Shown: piece after piece, positions 11,251 through 20,082 of the stretch
How the letters are laid out: every line of letters starts with the position of its first letter
How positions within the stretch are numbered: the stretch's first letter is position 1
Assembly: GCF_028767185.1 (NCBI RefSeq)
Contig: NZ_JARACK010000011.1
Coordinates: 33,812-97,811, forward strand
DNA: 64,000 nucleotides
Source of the DNA: Mangrovimonas aestuarii
Lineage (GTDB): Bacteria; Bacteroidota; Bacteroidia; Flavobacteriales; Flavobacteriaceae
Reading direction: 5' to 3'
Translations under genes and position numbers: made by a program
Notes under the pieces: model-generated
Databases searched by the model: none
What the model saw: the letters and a program-made list of their open reading frames with translations, nothing else
What the model was told of the DNA's origin: nothing

Positions 11251-11653
11251 TCTTTTCAGCTTCTATTAAATCCATCAAAAATTTAGGTGCGCGCATCAGT
11301 TTATTTGTTTTCATGTCAACAAATGCTAAAACAGTGTTGGCTGTACACAAAATCTGGCCACTTTTATTAACGATTTCGTAATAAAATTCTATTGAGGCTG
11401 TAGGCAATTTTGCTAACTTGGTCCTAACCGTTAGAAGCTCATCGTATTGTGCAGAACGCTTGTATTTTAAGTTCATTGAAACCACAGGAAGCATAACTCC
11501 TTTTTCTTCCATTTCACGATAAGAAACTCCTTTGTTCCTCAACCACTCAGTTCGCCCCATTTCCAAGTATAGTGCGTAATTAGCGTGGTGAACCACTCCC
11601 ATCTGATCGGTTTCAGCATATCTTACCCTAGTTTGCATTTCATCGAATTTCAT
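11237..11653 (-). CDS. YbgC-like acyl-CoA thioesterase
   Basis: 138 residues with the hot-dog fold of 4-hydroxybenzoyl-CoA thioesterases. The motif RVRYAETDQMGVVHHANYAL contains the catalytic Asp, followed by YLEMGRTEWLRNKGVSYREM. I chose ATG at 11653 (MKFDEMQTRVRYAET); an upstream ATG at 11704 would add 17 residues not found in the family. The enzyme cleaves acyl-CoA thioesters; chain-length preference is unknown. It is transcribed divergently from dnaA across a 184-base spacer. Confidence 0.92.
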   Translation of the reverse strand: MKFDEMQTRVRYAETDQMGVVHHANYALYLEMGRTEWLRNKGVSYREMEEKGVMLPVVSMNLKYKRSAQYDELLTVRTKLAKLPTASIEFYYEIVNKSGQILCTANTVLAFVDMKTNKLMRAPKFLMDLIEAEKITES

Positions 11654-11837
11654 ATCTTTTTTTAAATATTTTTTTGTAGTTTCGGAAACGGTTAAACATG
11701 GCATTTTTTTTCCATAAATTCAATAGGTTCCTATTTTTTTTTTTAGAATTTTGTTCACATATTTGTCATGCTGTTAACTGCTAGGGAAGTTCACATCCCG
11801 AAATCATTAACTAACTAAAAAAACCTTTTAACGACTA

Positions 11838-13265
11838 ATGAATTTAACTGCGAAAACGGTATGGAATAATTGTCTAGAATTCATACAAGATAACATCCAA
11901 CCTCAAGCTTTCAAAACCTGGTTCGAGCCAATTGTAGCAGTTAAACTCACCGACAATGCACTTAGCATTCAGGTACCTAGTAAGTTCTTCTACGAATGGC
12001 TGGAAGAGCACTACGTAAAAATATTAAAAGTCGCATTAACAAAGGAATTAGGAGAAAAAGCCAAATTGGTGTACATCATTAAAATGGAAAACACCTATGG
12101 TAACAAACAACCATTTACAGAAAAAATACCAAGCTCTAACCGTACAGCGGTAAAGGCTCAGGATGTAGATATTCCTTTAAAAAATAAAAATCCTGAATTA
12201 CGAAACCCTTTTGTAATACCTGGAATAAGAAATGTAAAGATTGAGTCACAACTTAATCCTAACTATAATTTCGATAATTTTTTAGAAGGAGATTCCAACC
12301 GTTTGGCCAGAAGTGCCGGTTTAGCTGTTGCAAACAAACCTGGTGGAACGTCATTCAACCCATTATTGGTTTTTGGTGGTGTTGGATTGGGAAAAACCCA
12401 CTTGGCTCATGCTATTGGAATTCAAATAAAAGATAAGTATCCAGAAAAAACGGTACTTTATATATCAGCAGAAAAGTTTACACAACAATATATAGAATCT
12501 GTAAAGAAGAATAACCGTAACGACTTTATTCACTTTTACCAGATTATAGATGTATTGATAATTGATGATGTTCAATTCTTATCGGGTAAGTCCGGAACCC
12601 AAGATGTGTTCTTCCACATCTTTAACCACTTACACCAAAATGGAAAACAGGTTATACTAACAAGTGATAAAGCACCTGTTGACATGCAAGATATTGAACA
12701 ACGTTTATTATCTCGTTTTAAATGGGGTCTTTCAGCAGAACTGCAAAGCCCAGATTTCGAAACGCGTATTTCAATACTTAAAAACAAATTGTATCGCGAT
12801 GGTGTTGAGATGCCAGATGATATTATTGAATATGTTGCAAAAAACATCAAATCGAATATCCGTGAATTGGAAGGCGCTATCATCTCTTTGATTGCACAAT
12901 CGTCTTTCAACAAAAAGGAAGTAACCATCGATTTAGCGAAACAGATTGTTGAGAAATTTGTAAAGAACACCAAGAGAGAAGTTTCCATAGATTACATTCA
13001 AAAAGTAGTATCTGACTATTTCCAAATGGATGTTGATACGCTTCAGTCCAAAACCAGAAAACGTCACATTGTTCAAGCACGTCAGCTAGCTATGTTCTTT
13101 GCTAAAAAGTACACAAAAGCATCATTGGCAAGTATTGGATCGCAAATAGGAAAGCGTGATCATGCAACTGTACTCCATGCTTGCAAAACGGTAGACAACC
13201 TAACAACTACCGACAAACAATTTAAGAAATACGTAGAGGACATCTCTAAAAAACTTTCTGTTTAA
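11838..13265 (+). CDS. dnaA: Chromosomal replication initiator protein DnaA
   Basis: 475 residues. Domain I begins AKTVWNNCLEFIQDNIQPQA with the FKTWFEPI motif. Domain III has Walker A FGGVGLGKTHLAHAIG near residue 180 and Walker B VLIIDDVQFLSGK near 238. Domain IV ends with the DNA-binding signature GKRDHATVLHACKTV near 437. DnaA binds DnaA boxes and opens oriC. The upstream spacer has only one poor box-like sequence (TTGTTCACA at 11751-11759), so I do not assign an origin here. A phosphatase gene follows by 13 bases. Confidence 0.98.
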   Translation: MNLTAKTVWNNCLEFIQDNIQPQAFKTWFEPIVAVKLTDNALSIQVPSKFFYEWLEEHYVKILKVALTKELGEKAKLVYIIKMENTYGNKQPFTEKIPSSNRTAVKAQDVDIPLKNKNPELRNPFVIPGIRNVKIESQLNPNYNFDNFLEGDSNRLARSAGLAVANKPGGTSFNPLLVFGGVGLGKTHLAHAIGIQIKDKYPEKTVLYISAEKFTQQYIESVKKNNRNDFIHFYQIIDVLIIDDVQFLSGKSGTQDVFFHIFNHLHQNGKQVILTSDKAPVDMQDIEQRLLSRFKWGLSAELQSPDFETRISILKNKLYRDGVEMPDDIIEYVAKNIKSNIRELEGAIISLIAQSSFNKKEVTIDLAKQIVEKFVKNTKREVSIDYIQKVVSDYFQMDVDTLQSKTRKRHIVQARQLAMFFAKKYTKASLASIGSQIGKRDHATVLHACKTVDNLTTTDKQFKKYVEDISKKLSV

Positions 13266-13278
13266 AGTTTAGAATAGT

Positions 13279-13731
13279 ATGACCAGGATTTTAATGGTTT
13301 GTTTGGGAAACATTTGTCGTTCTCCCCTAGCCGAAGGTATTTTACAACACAAACTTTTAGATGATACATTTTTTGTGGATTCTGCAGGAACAAGCAATTA
13401 TCATGTAGGTGAAGCTCCAGATAGACGATCGGTAGATATCGCCAAGAAATATGGAATTGACATTACCAACCAGCGTGGACGACAGTTTCGCAAGAGCGAC
13501 TTTGATCAATTCGATCTTATTTACGTCATGGACAACTCGAATTACAACAATGTCGTAAAATTAGCAAGGTCAGAAAGCGATATTGAAAAAGTAAAACTTA
13601 TTCTTAACGAAGTTTACCCTAATCAAAACTACGACGTTCCCGACCCATACTATGGAGGCGATCAAGGTTTTGACAATGTTTTTAAAATGCTTGACGAAGC
13701 CTGTTCCATTATAGCCGAACGGATTTCATAG
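13279..13731 (+). CDS. Low-molecular-weight protein-tyrosine phosphatase
   Basis: 150 residues. The P-loop is CLGNICRSP at 8-16, with nucleophile Cys8 and Arg14, and the general acid lies in VPDPYYGG near 120. Length matches the family. It removes phosphate from phosphotyrosine; the partner kinase is not in this window. The dnaA-phosphatase pairing recurs in flavobacteria as I remember it, and the 13-base spacing suggests readthrough from dnaA. Confidence 0.94.
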   Translation: MTRILMVCLGNICRSPLAEGILQHKLLDDTFFVDSAGTSNYHVGEAPDRRSVDIAKKYGIDITNQRGRQFRKSDFDQFDLIYVMDNSNYNNVVKLARSESDIEKVKLILNEVYPNQNYDVPDPYYGGDQGFDNVFKMLDEACSIIAERIS

Positions 13732-13787
13732 AAAGTATTCGATGATTATTTTTCATAACTTTAATAGATTAACAAATCTTATTCGCT

Positions 13788-15185
13788 ATGAAAATAATTA
13801 CTCTATGTCTTGCTCTCTTAATATATAGTAAATTTACCTTTGGTCAAGACATCACACTCAACCCCATTGCTACCAATTTTAACACACCTGTAGAAATAAA
13901 ACACTCAGGAGATAGCCGTCTGTTTGTTGTTGAAAAACCTGGCACCATAAAAATCTTAAATTCTAATGGCACTGTAAATACTACACCCTTTTTAGACATT
14001 AGCAGCATTGTAAACAGTAACGCTGGTGAAAGAGGACTTTTAGGTTTGGCTTTCCATCCTAACTACTCTATCAACGGCTATTTTTTTGTAAACTACACCA
14101 ATCTAAGTGGAAATACTGTAATTGCACGATATCAAGTAAGTGCAAATCCCGATATAGCAAACACAGCAGAGACTACTTTATTAACCATAACACAACCTTT
14201 TTCCAACCATAACGGTGGCTGCATAGCTTTTGGAAATGATGGTTACCTATACATTGCAACAGGTGATGGTGGTAGTGGCGGAGACCCAGGAAACCGTGGA
14301 CAAAGCCTCGATGTCCTCCTTGGAAAAATTTTACGTATTGATGTTGACAACGGTACCCCATATGGAATCCCATTAGACAACCCCTTTAGTAATGATGGAG
14401 ATGATAATACATTATCAGAAATATGGGCCTATGGATTAAGAAACCCCTGGAAATTTTCATTTGATGCAGACACCGATGAAATCTGGATTGCAGATGTAGG
14501 CCAAGGCTCATACGAAGAAATAAATATGGCTTCCCCAACAGTGTCGGGAATAAATTACGGCTGGAGATGCTACGAAGGCAATGCCACATATAACACTTCG
14601 GGATGTCCAGATGCCTCCACCGTAACTTTTCCTATTTCTGAATATTCCCATTCAAATGATGGACTACCTAAATGCTCAATTACTGGTGGTTACCGCTACC
14701 GAGGAACAGACTTCCCTTCACTAAGTGGCCTTTATTTTTTTGCCGACTATTGCAGTGGCGAAATTGGTATTCTGACTGAAGAAAACGGAAGTTATTCAAT
14801 TACTTTCACACCAGCTTTTAACGGAAATAACTGGACTACCTTTGGCCAAGATGTAAACAACGAACTATATATTGCTGATCGATTTGGTGGTACTATTTAC
14901 CGAATTGAAACTGATAATTTAGGTATTGAAGACAATTATATTTCAGACTTCAAGTTAACACCCAACCCTGCAAACGGATCAGTTCAACTTTCTCTAACTG
15001 AACACCTGCACCAAGAATACAGTGCAACACTTTACAGTCTGAAAGGAGAAGTATTAAAAAAAGTTGAACATCTTAACACTGATAGTTCAAATATCTCTCT
15101 AGAAAACTTAGCTAAAGGATTATATTTGGTTGAAATTTCTACCAGCAACGGAAATAAAGCAATAAAAAAACTCATCATTCAATAG
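13788..15185 (+). CDS. Secreted PQQ-dependent sugar dehydrogenase-like beta-propeller with type IX sorting domain
   Basis: 465 residues. A signal peptide (LCLALLIYSKFTFGQ) is followed by the six-bladed propeller of the glucose/sorbosone dehydrogenase family: SRLFVVEKPGTIKIL, GERGLLGLAFHPNY, GGCIAFGNDGYLYIATGDGG, EIWAYGLRNPWKFSFD. The last 80 residues form a type A sorting domain (FKLTPNPANGSVQLSL through GLYLVEISTSNGNKAIKKLI), so the protein is predicted to leave the cell through the type IX system and be processed by PorU, encoded near 58 kb. The family oxidises soluble aldoses; actual activity is unproven. Confidence 0.88.
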   Translation: MKIITLCLALLIYSKFTFGQDITLNPIATNFNTPVEIKHSGDSRLFVVEKPGTIKILNSNGTVNTTPFLDISSIVNSNAGERGLLGLAFHPNYSINGYFFVNYTNLSGNTVIARYQVSANPDIANTAETTLLTITQPFSNHNGGCIAFGNDGYLYIATGDGGSGGDPGNRGQSLDVLLGKILRIDVDNGTPYGIPLDNPFSNDGDDNTLSEIWAYGLRNPWKFSFDADTDEIWIADVGQGSYEEINMASPTVSGINYGWRCYEGNATYNTSGCPDASTVTFPISEYSHSNDGLPKCSITGGYRYRGTDFPSLSGLYFFADYCSGEIGILTEENGSYSITFTPAFNGNNWTTFGQDVNNELYIADRFGGTIYRIETDNLGIEDNYISDFKLTPNPANGSVQLSLTEHLHQEYSATLYSLKGEVLKKVEHLNTDSSNISLENLAKGLYLVEISTSNGNKAIKKLIIQ

Positions 15186-15190
15186 CCAAT

Positions 15191-15907
15191 ATGACTACAG
15201 AAACTGGTAAACTTTATCTTATTCCCACCACACTTGGAGAAACTGCCCCTCTTGAGGTGCTTCCTATTTCAGTAAAAAAAGTTATTGAACAGGTAAATAT
15301 TTACATTGTTGAAAACGAAAAAACTGCTCGTAGGTTCATCAAAAGAATAAGTTCCAGCAAACAACAGTCTGGATTGAGGATTTTCGTTTTAAACAAACAT
15401 ACAGACATTAGCGAACTCCCAGAGTTTTTAGAACCTTGTCTTCATGGAAAAAATATAGGTTTATTAAGCGAGGCTGGCTGCCCTGGTGTTGCAGACCCTG
15501 GTGCGGATGTTGTAAAAATTGCCCATGAAAAGAATATTCAGGTTGTTCCTTTAGTTGGACCTTCTTCTATTTTATTGGCACTGATGGGCTCAGGAATGAA
15601 CGGGCAAAGTTTTGCCTTTAATGGTTACTTGCCTATTGACAAGCACGAAAGAAAAAATGAGATAAAACGCTTAGAGAGACTTTCCTATGAACAAAACCAA
15701 TCGCAAATCTTCATAGAAACTCCCTATCGCAATAATAAAATGCTAGAAGATCTAGCTAACGTACTCGGTAATAATACCTTGATTTGTATAGCCGCCGACA
15801 TAACACTCCCTACAGAATACATAAAGACAAGAACAGCCAATCAATGGCAAAAAAATATGGTAGACCTACATAAGCGACCTACCATATTTATTATTCAAAA
15901 AAATTAA
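15191..15907 (+). CDS. SAM-dependent methyltransferase, RsmI-like (tetrapyrrole methylase fold)
   Basis: 238 residues with the tetrapyrrole-methylase fold: GKLYLIPTTLGETAPLEVLP at the N-terminus, the GLLSEAGCPGVADPGADVVK loop that binds SAM, and VPLVGPSSILLALMGSGMNG. RsmI methylates the 2'-OH of C1402 in 16S rRNA; Bacteroidota often carry this shorter paralogue (no C-terminal HTH region is visible), so the exact target is uncertain. It starts 5 bases after the dehydrogenase and converges on the gene at 15922. Confidence 0.85.
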   Translation: MTTETGKLYLIPTTLGETAPLEVLPISVKKVIEQVNIYIVENEKTARRFIKRISSSKQQSGLRIFVLNKHTDISELPEFLEPCLHGKNIGLLSEAGCPGVADPGADVVKIAHEKNIQVVPLVGPSSILLALMGSGMNGQSFAFNGYLPIDKHERKNEIKRLERLSYEQNQSQIFIETPYRNNKMLEDLANVLGNNTLICIAADITLPTEYIKTRTANQWQKNMVDLHKRPTIFIIQKN

Positions 15908-15921
15908 ACTATTCGAAAATA

Positions 15922-16587
15922 CTAGGCTACAATATTTTCCTCCAGCTTAACTTTTGCTTTTCTATTTGGTTTGATAAACGAAGTATCGTATCCTGAAAAC
16001 TTTTTAAGATAGTATTCAATTGAGGTACCGTAAGCATCCCTAAATCCATTCTTTCCGAAACTTCTTAAGTACTTTTTCACATTACCAGGACCAGCTAAAT
16101 GAGCAGCTGCCAAAATACCAGATTCTGTTATTTTAATACCGTTCATAGTATTACCTACAAAACGATTAATATCCTTACGTAAAATCCATTTGTTACGGGC
16201 AGCATTGGCTAGAAATGCCTTTTCCTGCAACTCTGGATCCTTAAGGAATTGAGTCGGATTATAAACACCAATCATTTTGAGAGTCTCCTTTCCAAATTGG
16301 TATTTACCTAAATATCCTAGTGTGTTTACTGTGAAGTAATCGCCTCCAGACTCTTTGAAGCCTAATGCTTCTTTAAATCCTACAAACGATTTCCCTAAAG
16401 ATGGAGAGAAAGTTGCTTCTTGGGTTTGGTCTTGTTCCTCATAATGAGGTACGGTGTAATGTAATGCTAGACCTTTTGTTGAATGATCACCTAATTCTAC
16501 TATAGGTTCATCAGACGAAAACGCTAAATAAACCAGTGCAAAAGTAGTAAGTGATAGAGCTAGGGTTCCTGCAATATTTTTTACCAT
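15922..16587 (-). CDS. Exported lytic-transglycosylase-like protein
   Basis: 221 residues with a hydrophobic N-terminal anchor or signal (about residues 4-24), a polar linker, and a C-terminal domain resembling lysozyme-like folds: EALGFKESGGDYFTVN, where the Glu is the likely catalytic residue, then LGYLGKYQFGKETLKMIG and SGILAAAHLAGPGNVKKYLR. Homologues are often labelled peptidoglycan-binding LysM proteins, but no LysM repeat is visible here. It is predicted to act on peptidoglycan in the periplasm. Conserved position near mltG and dapF supports a cell-wall role. Confidence 0.72.
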   Translation of the reverse strand: MVKNIAGTLALSLTTFALVYLAFSSDEPIVELGDHSTKGLALHYTVPHYEEQDQTQEATFSPSLGKSFVGFKEALGFKESGGDYFTVNTLGYLGKYQFGKETLKMIGVYNPTQFLKDPELQEKAFLANAARNKWILRKDINRFVGNTMNGIKITESGILAAAHLAGPGNVKKYLRSFGKNGFRDAYGTSIEYYLKKFSGYDTSFIKPNRKAKVKLEENIVA

Positions 16588-16695
16588 AAATTTTAAAATT
16601 TCTTCAGCACATCTGACAAGAAGCGTGCCTGAAAATTTCAGCTTGCAAACTTATAATAAAATTTTAACATCTGAAAATTAATCGATTAACCGCAA

Positions 16696-17613
16696 TTAAA
16701 AGTAGATAGGGTGCACTGTTACAGATCCTTGACTATCGATTTCAAATGTAGGAAAGGGCATTTTTAAAGTGTTCAAAACAGAAAAAACCGATCTTAAAAC
16801 GTTAGATTTTGTTTTTATCCTAGTGAAGTCTATATCAAAGCTAAAATAATATTGACGTAGTCTATCCTGAAAAGCTATATTATCACTAGCCTCATCAAAG
16901 CCTGTAAGCATGCCATCAGCCCCATATCCAAGTGCTACATTAAACCATCTGGGAATGGTTTTATTTTTAATAAAAGACCGTAAATTCACACTAAGCCAAT
17001 AAGTTTGACCATTGTAATCCTTAAACACTTGTTGTTCAGTATTTTGTCCTAATGTTTCTGGCCGTAAATTCGCATAGTTGGTATGGTGAAAAGAGTACTT
17101 AAATGACAGACGTTGTTCCTGCCACAAAAGCTCCTGACAAACATAAAAACCTGACCCTATGACATTTGACACAATGTCACCCCAAGAAAACCCCCATCCT
17201 GAAGAGTAGCCATCAAACACTTCAACAGTGGTTAAAAACAACAAACTTGAACCAGCTCCGTAAATCAGTTGTTTCTTTTCATCAACACCACTCCACCTTA
17301 AAGTTTCTGCTGCTAGTCTGGTAAGCTGGTAGGAAGAATAGGTATGCCCTATTTTGTCCATCTGCATCCATTCACCATTATCATTGAAGGTATGGAACTT
17401 AGACTGCTCATAATCTTTGTACCATAACTGACTGAGTCCAATCATACTCACTCCGTATATGGCAGCGCCAGAAATGACTATTCCATTACGTCGGGATCTA
17501 TTAAGTGTATCACTTGGTTTTAAGAAAGCCCCTCTTTGCTCTTCATTTTGAGCAACCAAGGACATTGATATAAAAAAAAGGATGATTATAGTATAAGCGC
17601 CTTTTATTCTCAA
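16696..17613 (-). CDS. DUF2279 family envelope protein
   Basis: 305 residues with a signal peptide ending near SMSLVAQ (residue 21). The middle region carries the DUF2279 pattern: GAAIYGVSMIGLSQLWYKDY, then MDKIGHTYSSYQLTRLAAET and VFDGYSSGWGFSWGDIVSNV, with small hydrophobic helices that may sit in the membrane. The remainder is rich in alternating aromatic residues. The family is related to YfiM and its function is unknown. It starts 1 base downstream of mltG, so it is most likely cotranscribed with dapF, the acetyltransferase and mltG. Confidence 0.82.
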   Translation of the reverse strand: MRIKGAYTIIILFFISMSLVAQNEEQRGAFLKPSDTLNRSRRNGIVISGAAIYGVSMIGLSQLWYKDYEQSKFHTFNDNGEWMQMDKIGHTYSSYQLTRLAAETLRWSGVDEKKQLIYGAGSSLLFLTTVEVFDGYSSGWGFSWGDIVSNVIGSGFYVCQELLWQEQRLSFKYSFHHTNYANLRPETLGQNTEQQVFKDYNGQTYWLSVNLRSFIKNKTIPRWFNVALGYGADGMLTGFDEASDNIAFQDRLRQYYFSFDIDFTRIKTKSNVLRSVFSVLNTLKMPFPTFEIDSQGSVTVHPIYF

Positions 17614-17614
17614 A

Positions 17615-18658
17615 TCAACGGTTTATACCCTGAGTGTTTATCCAGTTTACATACTCCTGCCGATTTCTGTTATGTTGAGCTAATGTTTTTGCAAACTTGT
17701 GATAACCAAATCTGTTAACATCGGCAACGAAGTAATAATAGGAATGCTTTTCATAATTAAGTACGGCATCAATGGCAGAAATATCAGGCATAGCAATCGG
17801 CCCAGGAGGCAAGCCGGCATACTTATATGTATTATATGGAGAATCAACTTCAAGATCCTTATAAAGAACACGCTTAATAACCTGATTAAAATCTCCTGTT
17901 TTCTTTTTAACAGCATAAATTACAGTAGGATCTGCTTGCAATGCCATTCCCTTTTTTAAGCGGTTTAAATAAACTCCTGCTACTCTTGGTCGTTCATCTA
18001 CCTTAGCAGTCTCCTTCTGAACGATAGCCGCTAACGCAGTAATCTGTTCAGGACTCAACCCTAAAGTCTTTGCCTTTTCTTGTCTTTCAGCATTCCAAAA
18101 TCTATCGTACTCTTTAAGCATTCTAGCCCTAAACTGTTCTGCTGAAGTATTCCAAAAGAACTCATAACTATTAGGTATATACATCCCCAATGCTGTATCC
18201 TCTGAAAAATTGTTTTCAGACAGAAAAGCTGTATCTGTCATAACCGAAATCAAGGAAAGACTATCGGCTTCAATTTGAGATGCAATACGCGACGCCAAAT
18301 CGTTTAAGGTTTCCTGATTATTGAAAGATATTTTAAGTGGTAAATTTTTACTTCGAATAGAATTGATGATTTCGTTATTGTTCATCCCCTTTTTTACAGC
18401 AAAACGACCTGCTTTGATATTATCAACATACTGCTTGCGTTGAGCCAAAGCATCAAAAGATTCGATATCTTTTAATAATGGATACAACTGTTCTCTTACT
18501 TCTTCGTAAGAGGCATTAGTAGGCACATAAATATAAGCTACATCATTATTAAAAACCGTATTAGGCTTAAACATAGCCTTATACACATAATTAGCGAACA
18601 ACCCGGCAATAAGCAACCCTATCAAGGCTACAGCAATAAAAATCTTTTTAAAATACAT
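17615..18658 (-). CDS. mltG: Endolytic murein transglycosylase MltG
   Basis: 347 residues: one N-terminal membrane helix (about 7-27), a LysM-like region, and the YceG catalytic domain with ALAAIVQKETAKVDERPRVA (catalytic Glu) and MALQADPTVIYAVKKKTGDF, ending with SPYNTYKYAGLPPGPIAMPD. MltG cuts nascent glycan strands and sets their length at the inner membrane. Its start codon overlaps the stop of the upstream acetyltransferase by 1 base. Length matches the family. Confidence 0.96.
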   Translation of the reverse strand: MYFKKIFIAVALIGLLIAGLFANYVYKAMFKPNTVFNNDVAYIYVPTNASYEEVREQLYPLLKDIESFDALAQRKQYVDNIKAGRFAVKKGMNNNEIINSIRSKNLPLKISFNNQETLNDLASRIASQIEADSLSLISVMTDTAFLSENNFSEDTALGMYIPNSYEFFWNTSAEQFRARMLKEYDRFWNAERQEKAKTLGLSPEQITALAAIVQKETAKVDERPRVAGVYLNRLKKGMALQADPTVIYAVKKKTGDFNQVIKRVLYKDLEVDSPYNTYKYAGLPPGPIAMPDISAIDAVLNYEKHSYYYFVADVNRFGYHKFAKTLAQHNRNRQEYVNWINTQGINR

Positions 18659-19182
18659 TACTTATTTATAAGTTGAAATAAATATTCGTTTTGATATCTT
18701 TCGTTGGAAAAATTCCAATCTTTTTTCAATCCCACCTGTTGAAACCCTTGGTTGGAAAATAATTTTATACTGGCTTCATTGTCTTCTGAAATGTTACAAT
18801 ACAACTGATGCAACTGTAACTTCTTAAAACAATAATTTACCAAAAGACTCAACGCTTCAGACCCTAATCCGTTTTTTCGGTATTTGGCATCCTTTATTAA
18901 AATACCAACTCCTGCGCGTTTGTTCTTAAAATCGAAATCGAACAAATCGATCAATCCCATGGCTTGGTTGTCAAAATTTGAAATAACCAATCGTAATTGT
19001 TTGGCTTCAAAAATATCCTTATGTGAATGTTCTAAATACTCTTTAATTAAGAATCTAGAGTATGGAGTTTGGGTATGGCTCAGTTCCCAAATATTTTCGT
19101 CATTTTCTATCTCGTAGACAAACTCAAGATCTTCAGGCTCTAATGCCCTTAAATAAATATGTTCTCCCTTTAAGGTTAACAT
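18658..19182 (-). CDS. RimJ/RimL-type GNAT acetyltransferase
   Basis: 174 residues. The N-terminus GEHIYLRALEPEDLEFVYEI is typical of the ribosomal-protein/spermidine acetyltransferase subfamily; motif A is AKYRKNGLGSEALSLLVNYC; motif B follows as NEASIKLFSNQGFQQVGLKK. The acceptor is unknown. It overlaps dapF by 7 bases upstream and mltG by 1 base downstream, so translational coupling is likely. Confidence 0.9.
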   Translation of the reverse strand: MLTLKGEHIYLRALEPEDLEFVYEIENDENIWELSHTQTPYSRFLIKEYLEHSHKDIFEAKQLRLVISNFDNQAMGLIDLFDFDFKNKRAGVGILIKDAKYRKNGLGSEALSLLVNYCFKKLQLHQLYCNISEDNEASIKLFSNQGFQQVGLKKDWNFSNERYQNEYLFQLINK

Positions 19183-19955
19183 GACACCTCTCCTTTAAAT
19201 ACTCGTTTGGCAGGACCGGTAAGCCAAACGTCTTTATAGCCTTCGTCAGTTTTTACAAAGCTTACTTTTAAATCACCTCCTTTGGTTTTTAGGGTAACAT
19301 TGTTTGATTTTGTTTTACCTAACTCAAACATTGCTATAGCCACAGCCGTAACCCCTGTACCACAAGAGAAGGTTTCGTCTTCTACACCTCTTTCATAGGT
19401 TCTTACATTGAAAGTACTATCTCCTATTTGTTCAACAAAATTGACATTGGAACCTTCCTTACCGTATAGTTCTCCGTATCTAATACCAGCTCCAACTTCC
19501 TTTACATCAAGAGCATCTAAATCAGAACGCAATTCCACATGATGTGGTGATCCCGTATCCAAAAACAAATGTTCTTCATGGTTTTCAATCGTACTCACAT
19601 CCTGCATTTGTAAGCTTACTTCATCTCCATTAAACTTAACATGGTGCAGACCATCGACTGCTTCAAAAGTAGCATCGCCGTTTATCACCCCTAAATCTCT
19701 GGCAAAAGCAGAAATACAACGCCCACCGTTACCACACATGGTACTTTGATTGCCATCAGAATTGTAATAAACCATTTTAAAATCTGTGGCATCGTGATCT
19801 TCTATCAAAATCAATCCATCTGCCCCAATACCAAAACGACGGTCACATAGGAGGTTGACCAATTTGGTATTGTTTTTGTCGAAATCATTGTGACGATTAT
19901 CAATCATCACAAAATCGTTCCCAGTTCCTTGATATTTATAAAAAGTATACTTCAT
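19176..19955 (-). CDS. dapF: Diaminopimelate epimerase
   Basis: 259 residues from the ATG at 19955 (MKYTFYKYQGTGNDFVMIDN), which matches the family start better than the ATG four codons upstream. The two active-site cysteines are in STMCGNGGRC near 71 and TFSCGTGVTAV near 209. The enzyme interconverts LL- and meso-diaminopimelate for lysine and peptidoglycan. It opens the minus-strand run dapF, acetyltransferase, mltG, DUF2279, which ties precursor synthesis to glycan processing. Confidence 0.97.
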   Translation of the reverse strand: MKYTFYKYQGTGNDFVMIDNRHNDFDKNNTKLVNLLCDRRFGIGADGLILIEDHDATDFKMVYYNSDGNQSTMCGNGGRCISAFARDLGVINGDATFEAVDGLHHVKFNGDEVSLQMQDVSTIENHEEHLFLDTGSPHHVELRSDLDALDVKEVGAGIRYGELYGKEGSNVNFVEQIGDSTFNVRTYERGVEDETFSCGTGVTAVAIAMFELGKTKSNNVTLKTKGGDLKVSFVKTDEGYKDVWLTGPAKRVFKGEVSC

Positions 19956-20082
19956 AACAGTCCACAAATATATAAATATTAAACCGTTATTTCTGTTGTT
20001 AAATAGGCGTTAAAGTTGAAATAACGGCTCAATAATTATTTAAATTTAAACGTTAATATTTTAAAGCAAAACATAATTAGTT

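Noticed and set aside
11654..11837. Chromosome origin next to dnaA
   Set aside because: Only one poor DnaA-box-like sequence (TTGTTCACA, one mismatch) is present, without a cluster or an AT-rich unwinding repeat. A dnaA neighbour alone is not enough to call oriC.
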